Assembly: GCA_000739535.1 (NCBI GenBank)
Contig: DF820479.1
Span: 1 to 52,959, forward strand
Source of the DNA: Candidatus Vecturithrix granuli
Lineage (GTDB): Bacteria > Moduliflexota > Moduliflexia > Moduliflexales > Moduliflexaceae
DNA: 52,959 bases
Direction: 5' to 3'
The notes under the pieces were generated by a model. It made no database searches, was not told the DNA's origin, and worked only from the letters and a program-made list of their open reading frames with translations. Both the position numbers and the translations under genes were made by a program. Below, one piece after another: positions 34,034-42,500 of the stretch; the stretch's first letter is position 1, and the number at the start of each line of letters is the position of its first letter.

Positions 34034-34441
34034 TTATTTCACCCCGATTTCCCGTAAAAACGGCGCGAATTGCTGATCTGTTTTCAGAATATGATTCGAA
34101 AGCCAGGTTTTCAGAAATTCGGCGATTTCAATCGGAATCAGCAATTGTCCGCTGTCAAAACGCAAACGAAACTCTTCCACCTTCTGAATGAACTTCGTAT
34201 GTTCATTTTTGTGCTGGAGATAGCCGGGATACTGGTGCCGCGTCATGAGCGCTTCTTCCGAGTTGAAATGATACAGCGAGTAATCAGCCAGGCCTTTCAG
34301 GAGCGTAGATATGCCTTCCCGGGTGTGTTTCTGTCGCATCTGATCGTAAAAATCCTGAATCATAGCGAATAAGCGTTTGTGTTGGTCATCAATCACCTTG
34401 ATTCCAACGCTGTATTGATCGTCCCATTGCATAAATGCCAT
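34034..34441 (-). CDS. Bacteriohemerythrin
   Basis: This 135-residue single-domain hemerythrin has all seven di-iron ligands of the family: His21, His58, Glu62, His77, His81, His117 and Asp122 (HxxxE, HxxxH and HxxxxD spacing). It binds oxygen reversibly and probably stores, delivers or senses oxygen in the cytoplasm. MAFMQWDDQYSVGIKVIDDQH is the standard start, although split sites for initiation (M1 or M4) are possible. It is followed on the plus-strand side by repeat R2 and appears to be monocistronic or paired with the lipoprotein gene 60 bases upstream. Confidence 0.95.
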   Translation of the reverse strand: MAFMQWDDQYSVGIKVIDDQHKRLFAMIQDFYDQMRQKHTREGISTLLKGLADYSLYHFNSEEALMTRHQYPGYLQHKNEHTKFIQKVEEFRLRFDSGQLLIPIEIAEFLKTWLSNHILKTDQQFAPFLREIGVK

Positions 34442-34500
34442 ATTGTGTCTCCCATATCAATGTAGCACGAAATGGTTTTTCGCGCCCCAACTTTCATATT

Positions 34501-35178
34501 CTACCAATCTTTAGGTAAACCGCGCAAGCTGGCGCCAGTTTTCGAATCAATCGGTAATTTCCCAAGATCTCTGACTAACAGCATCTGGTGGAATTCATAC
34601 ACGGACGCCTGCTCAATGCGCCCTTCGTCAAAACGCACGATCCAGCCAGCATTCTGCGCCTGATCGTTAACGCGGTCAGCGCTCCACACACTCTTCCCAC
34701 GAAAATTCTCGAAAGCTGGATTCAAATATAAACCAGATTGCGATGGTGTGAGTAACGACGCCAGTTCTTCGATTGTCGGCACACGCCAGTCGCGCAATCC
34801 GGCATAGCGAGCGGTGGCGACCACTTCGTTCGCTTTTTCATGCGAGGCGTACATATCCAGCCCTGCGGTCCAGACTAAATCATGGGTACAATCAACAACG
34901 ATCAGATCGCCGTCAAGGCGCATTTCATAGTAAAGATAACTCCGCTCACCACGAGGATGTAAAACCCGTTCGTAAAATCCATACTTCTTAACCATGTTCT
35001 CAATCTGACTGGAAGTCAGGGTCAGCGGAGTCGAACGTAACGGAACTTTGGGGCAGGAAGCAATCGATTCTTCTTGTGCTTTCCTGTTTACCTCTGATTG
35101 CGCTGTTGAGTCAATCCGGGTACAGTTGGCAAGAAAACTCATGAATATCAGAAGGTATGCAGTGTGTGCAATACGCAT
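34501..35178 (-). CDS. DUF1566-type lipoprotein
   Basis: This 225-residue lipoprotein has signal peptide and lipobox LANC (Cys about 20). The C-terminal half has the DUF1566/Lcl pattern: DLVWTAGLDMYASHEKANE, ARYAGLRDWRVPTIEELASL, YLNPAFENFRGKSVWSADR and AGWIVRFDEG. These domains are found in bacterial surface proteins related to collagen-like-protein-associated modules; the molecular role is unclear. The start at 35178 is chosen because AGGTG lies six bases upstream; an ATG five codons earlier lacks one. It precedes the hemerythrin gene on the same strand. Confidence 0.8.
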   Translation of the reverse strand: MRIAHTAYLLIFMSFLANCTRIDSTAQSEVNRKAQEESIASCPKVPLRSTPLTLTSSQIENMVKKYGFYERVLHPRGERSYLYYEMRLDGDLIVVDCTHDLVWTAGLDMYASHEKANEVVATARYAGLRDWRVPTIEELASLLTPSQSGLYLNPAFENFRGKSVWSADRVNDQAQNAGWIVRFDEGRIEQASVYEFHQMLLVRDLGKLPIDSKTGASLRGLPKDW

Positions 35179-35288
35179 AAAAACACCTCTCATTTTTATT
35201 CACCTTATTGAAAATCTTCTTGAATAGCAAAGGGCTGGTTGTCAATAATATTTTGACATTTTCTTGTCTGAATCACAGACAAAATTTG

Positions 35289-35403
35289 GGTAGTGGTATC
35301 CTGTACATGATGCACGTTCCCTGAGCGAAGTCGAAGGGAACGCCTGCGTGTTCGTCTCGACTCCGCTCGACGACCGGTCATCATGTACAAGGTAGCCACT
35401 ACC
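35289..35403. mobile_element. MITE-B copy 2 with 8-bp target duplication
   Basis: This 115-base element begins GGTAGTGG and ends CCACTACC and is flanked on both sides by AAAATTTG (35281-35288 and 35404-35411), a perfect 8-bp target duplication different from that of copy 1. The inner arms (TGTACATGATG and complement) differ from copy 1, but the central CCTGAGCGAAGTCGAAGG hairpin is identical. It sits upstream of the DUF1566 lipoprotein gene. Confidence 0.9.
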
Positions 35404-35451
35404 AAAATTTGAAAGTTTTTGGTAAAAGTATAATTTTTGTAAAAAATCCCC

Positions 35452-35480
35452 TTGACAATCTATTTCGCTGTCGATATTTA
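35452..35480 (+). promoter_or_regulatory. Candidate promoter in AT-rich leader of surface module
   Basis: TTGACA (35452-35457), 17 bases, TATTTA (35475-35480), about 325 bases before the barrel gene. The long AT-rich leader that follows (35481-35804) contains a hairpin GCAAACG/CGTTTGC (35593-35599/35615-35621), two GTTAAC sites near 35690-35716, and a 12-base direct repeat at 35731-35754. No gene is supported in it. Confidence 0.35.
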
Positions 35481-35730
35481 ACAAAAAAATGTTTGTTCAC
35501 AAGTGATAGTATTCTTGAATCCATAGTAATTTTCCTCACCAGATGCTTTATAATAGCAATTATCGGAAATAAGGTTTGTAATCAACGCTCACGCAAACGT
35601 CGTCTTGAAATTGGCGTTTGCATGTAACGATTATCTTCTTCATATTATCCAGGAAGGGTTGATTTCACAGCTATTTTTGCATCATGAATGTTAACGAACA
35701 AAGAAAAATTGTTAACAAAAAACATTAGTA

Positions 35731-35754
35731 TTTCGTTGTAAATTTCGTTGTAAA
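35731..35754. repeat. 12-bp tandem direct repeat before barrel gene
   Basis: TTTCGTTGTAAA occurs twice in tandem (35731-35742, 35743-35754), 50 bases before the barrel gene start. Such repeats next to a gene start can be regulator-binding sites or slip-prone tracts. Confidence 0.5.
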
Positions 35755-35804
35755 ACTTGCTTCGAGGCTTAAACCACGTGCAAGAATTGATACGTATAAT
35801 CACC

Positions 35805-38171
35805 ATGCTAAATTACACTCATATTGCTGAACAGAGTGTAAACAGAAAGCGCTCGTGGCGAATTTTAGTGTTTGCGCTAATCCTCCTGTTTTGCCCTTCC
35901 CTCTCCTTTGCCTATTTGTTCCAGGATGAAGAACGCGGTACCTCGCTCTCAATTTTTGGTATCGGTGGGATCATGCGCTTGAATTATGCCTGGGTGGATG
36001 GCGATGACGCACTCTATGAAGACAGCGACGATGGTTTTCGTGAAGGTTTCGATCATCGCGAATTTCTCTCGCTCACCGCCTCCGGAATTTTGTTTCGGGA
36101 CTACACGCTTGATGGCGAAGTGCATTATAATCAGGATGATGACCCGGACTGGAACTTTTTTGCCAAACTGGCCCGGGATGAAAGTTATCTCATGTTTGGC
36201 GACCAACCCAATATTTTTGAAGAACCCTATTTCACGCGTTATACCCTGCCATTTCGCGGACTCACTCTGCATGTAGAAACCGATCATATTGGCGTGACGA
36301 CGTTTGGAGCCATTACCAGAGGGGCTGTCTCAAAAGAAGAAATTACGCCCGATGGCACGTCTGGGCCGTATCGTCTGTCGAAAATTCCTGTAGTGCCTGG
36401 AAGCGACATTGTCACCATCGAAATCCGCAATCAAAATGATTCCAACCAGGTTCTCGAAATGCGCCCGCAGACTCGCAATGTTGATTATACCATTGACTAT
36501 GATACCGGTGAAATCACCTTTAGCCAACCGATTGACTCGGAGACCTTTGGCGGAGATCGGGTTGTGATTGTCGTGATTTACAGGGATGAAGAAGAGTCTT
36601 CCTCTTTTAAGACCGCGATTCTTGGCTCGCGCCTGACCGTGTCTCCCACAGATTGGGGAACTCTTGGCGTAACCTACGTCTCTGAATTTGAGCGCGAGCC
36701 ATCGCTTTCTGATGGGTTCGAGCGGCGTCAGGAAATCTATGGGATTGACACCGCATTGAAGATCGGCGATATGTGGCGATTGACGACCGAATACGCTTTT
36801 AGTCAGCAGCAAACCGTTAATGGCGACTCCCCGGATCCGTCCCAATCCGTCCTGGCAAAACTGGATGGCAAGGTGGGTGAACAGGTGGATATTCATGGTA
36901 AGTATCAACGTGTGGAACGCGAGTTTCTTACTTTTGCGAATCCCGATATTGATACGAACGAACAAGAACTTGAGTTGGTCGGAATCTATGCTTATCGCCC
37001 CGATCACTCCGTGAAAATCGGATATAGCTTTTTACAGGATAATCTGCCCCAGGAATCGGAAGAACCGACCACGACCACTCATCGCCCTTATATAGCCTGG
37101 GATGCCCGTGTACGCGAGCGGACCCAACTCTTTTCCAAATATGAGTATATCCAGAAAACCGACGACTGGCATCCGGAAGAAACAGACGACCAGACCCATA
37201 GCCTGCTGTTCGGTGGGATTCAGGAGTTTTCAACTGTGCCGGTCCTGAAAAAATTGAGCGTACGCGGAGAATACCAGGTCAATGATTTTGAAGACAAGAC
37301 CGATCAGGAAGCCGATACCTTGACCCATCTGTTTGGCCTGCGAGCCACAACAGAACCAGCGCGTGAAATTATTGCGTATGCCGAGCAGCGGGAACGCTTG
37401 ATTCACGATAAAGATCTCAAGGAGAATACCGAACGACAGGATATTTCCGAATTTGGCCTCGAACTGAATCGCTGGCAGCGTTTTTCGGCCCAATCCAAAT
37501 ACCAATATCGCGCAGTCCACGATTTATTGCACGACGAACAGGAATCGGAACGACATACCGTGATTCTGGGGGCCAAATATCAGCCCTTCGATGTCGTGAC
37601 AACCTCCGGCAAATTAGAACTGCGCGACGAAACCGTGTTTGCTTCAGCCGCGGCCGAGCGGGAAGAAAGTTCTTCCCGTTCGCTGAATACGGAAGCGCGC
37701 CTGGCTTATACTCCGAAAAAAGATCTGACCTTTCGAATCAAATACGAATATGATTATGAAGAAGATCGTCTCGAGGCTGCCAATAAAACCCGCGAAGATG
37801 AAACGGAATTTCGATTCAATTATGCCTTTGATAAGCGCAAAACCAGATTAACAGGCATTATCAAAATCGAACGCGATTTACTCGAAGCGCCGCCGACCCC
37901 GAAAACCAAAACCCGTACGACAACCTATCTGGCAAATGCCGCGCGGCAGTTGACCGATCGCTGGGACATCCTGGCCCAGTATAAACGCGAGATGGTCGAA
38001 CTCTCGGCCGACAATACCCGCGAGGATATTCTTGCGGAAATCGGCTGTAAATTAGGACGTTTTATCACCTTTGCCGGCGGCTATCAGCATTCCCGGTTTC
38101 AGGACAATGACGAGCCGGAGAACGATTATACCGCTAACTCAGTGTATCTTAAACTGATTGGGAAGTTATAA
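35805..38171 (+). CDS. Large outer-membrane beta-barrel protein of surface module
   Basis: This protein of about 788 residues from the ATG at 35805 (the frame opens at 35757) has a signal peptide (VFALILLFCPSLSFA). Residues about 30-180 form a porin-like start (IMRLNYAWVDGDDALYEDSD). A short domain at about 190-260 carries VVPGSDIVTIEIRNQND and RNVDYTIDYDTGEITFSQPI, a motif I associate with surface proteins carrying SdrD/DUF11 repeats. The rest, to residue 788, is a long run of alternating charged amphipathic strands (KIGYSFLQDN, FSKYEYIQKTDD, EFRFNYAFDK) ending in YLKLIGKL. It looks like a barrel of perhaps 24-30 strands. I infer it serves the two surface proteins encoded next, possibly as an anchor or export pore. 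Confidence 0.75.
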   Translation: MLNYTHIAEQSVNRKRSWRILVFALILLFCPSLSFAYLFQDEERGTSLSIFGIGGIMRLNYAWVDGDDALYEDSDDGFREGFDHREFLSLTASGILFRDYTLDGEVHYNQDDDPDWNFFAKLARDESYLMFGDQPNIFEEPYFTRYTLPFRGLTLHVETDHIGVTTFGAITRGAVSKEEITPDGTSGPYRLSKIPVVPGSDIVTIEIRNQNDSNQVLEMRPQTRNVDYTIDYDTGEITFSQPIDSETFGGDRVVIVVIYRDEEESSSFKTAILGSRLTVSPTDWGTLGVTYVSEFEREPSLSDGFERRQEIYGIDTALKIGDMWRLTTEYAFSQQQTVNGDSPDPSQSVLAKLDGKVGEQVDIHGKYQRVEREFLTFANPDIDTNEQELELVGIYAYRPDHSVKIGYSFLQDNLPQESEEPTTTTHRPYIAWDARVRERTQLFSKYEYIQKTDDWHPEETDDQTHSLLFGGIQEFSTVPVLKKLSVRGEYQVNDFEDKTDQEADTLTHLFGLRATTEPAREIIAYAEQRERLIHDKDLKENTERQDISEFGLELNRWQRFSAQSKYQYRAVHDLLHDEQESERHTVILGAKYQPFDVVTTSGKLELRDETVFASAAAEREESSSRSLNTEARLAYTPKKDLTFRIKYEYDYEEDRLEAANKTREDETEFRFNYAFDKRKTRLTGIIKIERDLLEAPPTPKTKTRTTTYLANAARQLTDRWDILAQYKREMVELSADNTREDILAEIGCKLGRFITFAGGYQHSRFQDNDEPENDYTANSVYLKLIGKL

Positions 38172-38259
38172 GTGAGCGAAAGTGAACTATAGTGAACTAA
38201 AGTTGAACAGTTCTCCTCAAATTTTGTCCCTTTCGTCCCTTTAGTCCCTTGCGCTCACT
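38171..38259. repeat. Inverted-end repeat with parallel iterated arms
   Basis: AGTGAGCG (38171-38178) and CGCTCACT (38252-38259) form the ends. Inside the left end three 10-base units of the form AAAGTGAACT follow one another; inside the right end, read on the other strand, three units of the form AAAGGGACG follow. It fills the gap between the barrel and LysM genes. Confidence 0.65.
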
Positions 38260-38275
38260 CCCAACTTTTTTCCGT

Positions 38276-39016
38276 ATGAAAAATATTACGGCATTGTTCA
38301 GCATTGTGAGTGTAGGCTTTCTGCTGTTCGTCGCAGAACCCACGGCGACCCGGGCCGCTGCCCCTGCTCCCGTTCTGGCAGAGTCCTGTCCCTATACGGT
38401 CGTAAAAGGAGATACCCTCATCAAAATCGCCGCCGCTCTGACCGGCAGTTCCCGGAATTACCCTCTGATTATCGCATTCAACGCGTTGACCTCAGACCGG
38501 ATTGCCCCAGGACAGGTCTTACATATTCCTTTTGATCTGCTGTTGCCCAAGCATCGTTGTCAACCTGAAGCGACGCCCGTTCCTACGCCGCTGCCGAAAA
38601 TCACTGTAGCGGATGAGCCGGCCCCGGCGCCCGAACCGATGGTGATTCCCATTCCAACCCTGACGCCGCCGCCCAAAGACAAAAAATTTCTGGCTGAAAT
38701 TGAAGCCTTCGTCTTTGAAGACGCAAACGGCAATCGCAGATTTGACGAGGGCGAACCCGGGGTGGCCGGAGTCAAGCTGATTTTAGTCAAAGGCCGCGTT
38801 GACCAGCCGCCCTTGATTGGAACCATCGGCGTCACCAATGAAAACGGAAAATATGTCTTTAAAAACGTCGAACCTGGCCCCCGCGCGGTGGGGTTGTATG
38901 AGACCACGCTGCCTCCCGAAGTCGTGTTAATCTCGGAATCTACGGTGGTCGTTACTGTCCCTGAAGGCGGCAAAAGTTACGTCACCTTTGCCGGGAAAAT
39001 TGAGAAAGATGAATAG
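38276..39016 (+). CDS. Exported LysM-SdrD_B surface protein
   Basis: This 246-residue protein has a signal peptide (cleavage near TRAAA). A LysM domain follows (about 40-95: CPYTVVKGDTLIKIAAALTG, NYPLIIAFNAL, IAPGQVLHIPF), then a Pro-rich linker and one SdrD_B/Cna_B-like domain with the calcium-type loop FEDANGNRRFDEGEPGVAG and VTNENGKYVFKNVEPGPR. LysM binds peptidoglycan, so the protein probably sits on the cell wall. Both domains closely resemble the LysM and SdrD_B modules in the giant protein downstream. The ATG at 38276 has no good ribosome site. Confidence 0.85.
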   Translation: MKNITALFSIVSVGFLLFVAEPTATRAAAPAPVLAESCPYTVVKGDTLIKIAAALTGSSRNYPLIIAFNALTSDRIAPGQVLHIPFDLLLPKHRCQPEATPVPTPLPKITVADEPAPAPEPMVIPIPTLTPPPKDKKFLAEIEAFVFEDANGNRRFDEGEPGVAGVKLILVKGRVDQPPLIGTIGVTNENGKYVFKNVEPGPRAVGLYETTLPPEVVLISESTVVVTVPEGGKSYVTFAGKIEKDE

Positions 39017-39100
39017 AACTACAAAGGTCTCAGATTTCCCAGATTTGGAGTAACGTGAGTATGCTCATTCGAGAAATTTGTCAAATTTGTGGCTAATTTT

Positions 39101-39238
39101 ACTTTGTCAAGTTTGTGAAACTACACGGAGAAGAGATAAGAAAAGGATGTTCTGGGAAAATTGCTCACCCCCCAGTATCCTGTTCTTATCTCTTCTCCGT
39201 GTAGTTATCCATGGTGCAAGAAGTGAACTTGACAAAGT
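39101..39238. repeat. Long-hairpin element C
   Basis: Terminal arms ACTTTGTCAAGTT (39101-39113) and AACTTGACAAAGT (39226-39238) enclose a perfect 24-bp stem (39119-39142/39183-39206, beginning AACTACACGGAGAAGA). Two inner stems follow, AGGAT/ATCCT (39144-39148/39177-39181) and CTGGG/CCCAG (39152-39156/39171-39175). No target duplication is obvious. It has no coding capacity and resembles a non-autonomous mobile element or a very stable RNA hairpin. Confidence 0.75.
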
Positions 39239-39243
39239 AGAAT

Positions 39244-39344
39244 TACATGATTTCGGAAATAAGTACACATGAAACGCGACGAAGAAACCAGGATTTTTCC
39301 TAAAAACCTGGTTTATCGGGTAGAGTTATTTCTGAAATCATGCA
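39244..39344. mobile_element. MITE-A copy 2
   Basis: Ends TACATGATTTCGGAAATAA and the complement of TGCATGATTTCAGAAATAA (39244-39262/39326-39344), matching the ends of the element at 33846. The interior differs, with a palindrome AAACCAGG/CCTGGTTT (39286-39314). I see no target duplication. It lies six bases after element C, in the 555-base gap before the giant gene; the rest of that gap to 39544 shows no supported gene. Confidence 0.65.
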
Positions 39345-39551
39345 CTAACTCCAGGCAAGAACCGGAAGCCACTGATAAGAGCGGATGCACAGGGATGTCA
39401 CGTGTATTTTTCACTATATCAACACTTGACAGAGATTGGAGCATAGAGAGAGATATATACATAAACGCAGATTCCCGAGATATCTCAGACTCATCTGCGA
39501 AATCCGAACAATCATGCGGTTGCCTTACATAAAAAAACCTGATCATAAAAA

Positions 39552-39567
39552 GACCTGAGAGGAGGTC
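39552..39567 (+). promoter_or_regulatory. Hairpin over ribosome-binding site of giant gene
   Basis: GACCT (39552-39556) can pair with AGGTC (39563-39567); the right arm overlaps the Shine-Dalgarno sequence GGAGG (39561-39565) of the giant gene. It is a small hairpin, so an effect on translation is only possible. Confidence 0.35.
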
Positions 39568-39571
39568 CATC

Positions 39572-42500
39572 ATGAACAAGAACACCTATTCTTTGCGCAC
39601 CATTATTGCCGTTACGGCGGCAGCTCTGATGTATCTGGCCGTTGTGAGCCTGCTTTCTCAAAGATCCGGAATTCTGGCGTCTGAATCCGTTGCAAAGCCG
39701 ACCGTCATGCTGCTGGCCGTCGTTCCGGATTGCGAGTCTCAGGGGAAAGTCACGATTTGTCATAACCCGAACAATAATCCTCCGGGCGTTGAAATCTGCG
39801 TGGCGCCCCAGGCGGTTGAAGCACATTTGCGTAATAATGCCCGGCTGGGCGACTATTTAGGCCCCTGTCAGCCCTCCACACCCACGCCCACGCCTGAACC
39901 CGCAGAAACGCCAACCGCTACGCCGACACCTGCACCCGGGATCACCCCAACCGCTACGCCGACGCCTGCGCCCGGGATCACCCCAACTGCTACGCCGACG
40001 CCTGCACCCGGGATCACCCCAACCGCTACGCCGACACCTGCCCCCGGGATCACCCCAACCGCTACGCCGACACCTGCACCCGGGATCACCCCAACCGCTA
40101 CGCCGACACCTGCACCCGGGATCACCCCAACCGCTACGCCGACGCCTGCCCCCGGGATCACCCCAACCGCTACGCCGACGCCTGTACCCGAAGCGCGACT
40201 GGTAGATGTGATCGCTCCACAGCCGCAGCCAGGAGCCTGGGGCGCAACGCTTAGTTATACCTTTCAGGTAATCAATCAGGGCAATGTAGAAGATACGTTT
40301 CGTCTGACCTTAGAGGCCGAATACAATCTGTCAACCGGGCGTATCCCTTCGCAAATCCGCCTGGCCCCTGGTGCGACAACCGCTATAACCACCTCACTGA
40401 CATTACCACTGACAGGGACATTCCCCTCTATAGGCCTGACCCTGACCGCAGTTTCGACCTCCGATGCGTCCGTCGTCGATTCCGATACCGTAATCACATC
40501 ACTTGCCCCTCCGGCCCCGGCGCTTGAATTGACCAAAACCGCGGATAAACAGGTGCTTGCTCCCGGGGAACAGGTCAAATATACCTTACGTTATCGCAAT
40601 ATTGGCAACGTGCCTCTGCAAAATCTCGCGCTCGAAGATGCGCTGCCGGCCCAACTGCACTTTGTTGAAAGTTCGCTGCCGATTCAGATGACAAATGAAA
40701 ACAGGGTACGCATCCTTTTAGAACCGCTGCTGTTGCAGAATCAAGGCGGAACCGTCAGTATCACCGCGCGGGTTGCTGAGGACGTTGATCTGCGAGGATC
40801 AATTGTGAATACGGCCGTATTGAGCGCTGATGGCCTCCCGCAGCCAGTAACCGCTCAGGCGCGATCCTCCATCGAAGTCCCCAAATTGCTGATTCAAAAA
40901 TCGGTCAATAAGACGGAAGTGTCCACCGGCGATATTCTGCTCTATACCATCACCATCAGCAACACCGGCAACGGCACTGCCCGCGAGGTTACAGTGCTTG
41001 ACTCGCTGCCCTCTGTTTTGCGCTATGTTGTTGGTTCAGCGGTGCTCAATGCGATGCGTACGGAGAATCCGGAAACCCGGACTGAGAGTCAGTATGTCTG
41101 GAATCTCGGAGACCTTCGCCCCGGCGATGACATAATTCTGCGTTACCAGGCAACCGTGATGACAGGCGCGAAATCCGGCACCTACAAAAATAAGGCCCTG
41201 GCGCGAGCGCAAGACAGCAGCGGACGAACCCTCTCGACCGGCCCCGCCAGCGTGAGTATTCGTATTGAAAAGGGAATACACACTTTTCCGGCCGAAATTC
41301 ACGGCCTGGTGTTCGAAGACCAAAATGGCGACGGCTCTCATGACGCCGGCGAACCAGGAATTCCGCAAGTTGATGTGCTCTGGATTAGAGGACGGGAAAC
41401 TCAGGCCACAGATGAAGACGGCGAGTTCTTCTTCCGCGATGTGGACCCCGGGCCCCAGGCGATTGGTTTATATGAAACCAGTCTGCCTGAAGGCTATCGT
41501 CTGACCACTGAATCAACGGTCATGCTCACCGCCAATGAAGGCGCAATTGAATATGTTGAATTCGGCGTACAGTCCGATCGCGCTGAACTCACGGCCGTGG
41601 TCTATCATGACCTGAATCGCAACAGCCTCTATGACGACGGCGAACCGGGCATCGAAGGCGTGCAACTGCGCGTGGATGACGTGCTGCGTCTTGACGACCT
41701 GTTCAGCATGACCACGAATAGCGAGGGCAAAGCGATTGCACAAGCCCTCCCACCAAGTTCATTTTCCTTGATTTGTGATGTGCAAACTCTGCCGCCGCAA
41801 TTTGTTTTAACGACAAGTGTGTCTGTTCCTGTCACCCTGGCTGCCAGAGAATCGCAAACCGTCTATTTTGCTGCCGCGCACAAACCCGGAACGATCCGCG
41901 GCGCAGTTTTCCGCGATCTGAACGAAAATGGCCGTGTGGATTCGAATGAGCAGGGCGAACCCACTATTACACTGAGCTTGACGGATGGCAGCCGGCGCGA
42001 GACCCTGACGAACGATGTGGGGCAATATGCCTTTGAAACGCTTGATCCCGGAATTTATACGCTGCAACTGCCCACGCATGCGTTACCGCTCAATTCGTAT
42101 CTGACTGTAAATCCGGTGCAGAGCGTGCTGGTCGAACCAGGTCAGGAATACATCATCAATTGGGGTCTTGCCGTACGGACAGTTCCGGAAATGACTCCGA
42201 CCCCAACCGAAACGCCGACAGCCATCGTTCCGAGTCCGACTATCAGTCCGACTGCCAGTCCGACCAGTCCGCCTATTACTCCGACTCCAACGCCGACTAC
42301 TGCCCCAACCCCTGAAATAGCAGAAGATTTCTGCGTCTATACCGTCAAATCCGGGGACACGCTTTCGCGCATTGCCGCGCAGTTCACCGGCAAAGCCGGC
42401 AACTATCAGAAAATTATGGTGTTCAATGCCTTGAGTTCTGACGCCATCCGGATCGGCGACTCCTTGAAAATTCCAACCACGTTGTTATTAGAGCAATATC

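Noticed and set aside
25254-39344. A complete insertion sequence with transposase
   Set aside because: None of the small inverted-repeat elements has coding capacity, and no transposase, integrase or recombinase gene is visible in the window.
39917-40168. Regular 36-bp repeats, possible CRISPR array
   Set aside because: The units are contiguous without unique spacers and encode ATPTPAPGITPT in frame within the giant gene; there are no cas genes.
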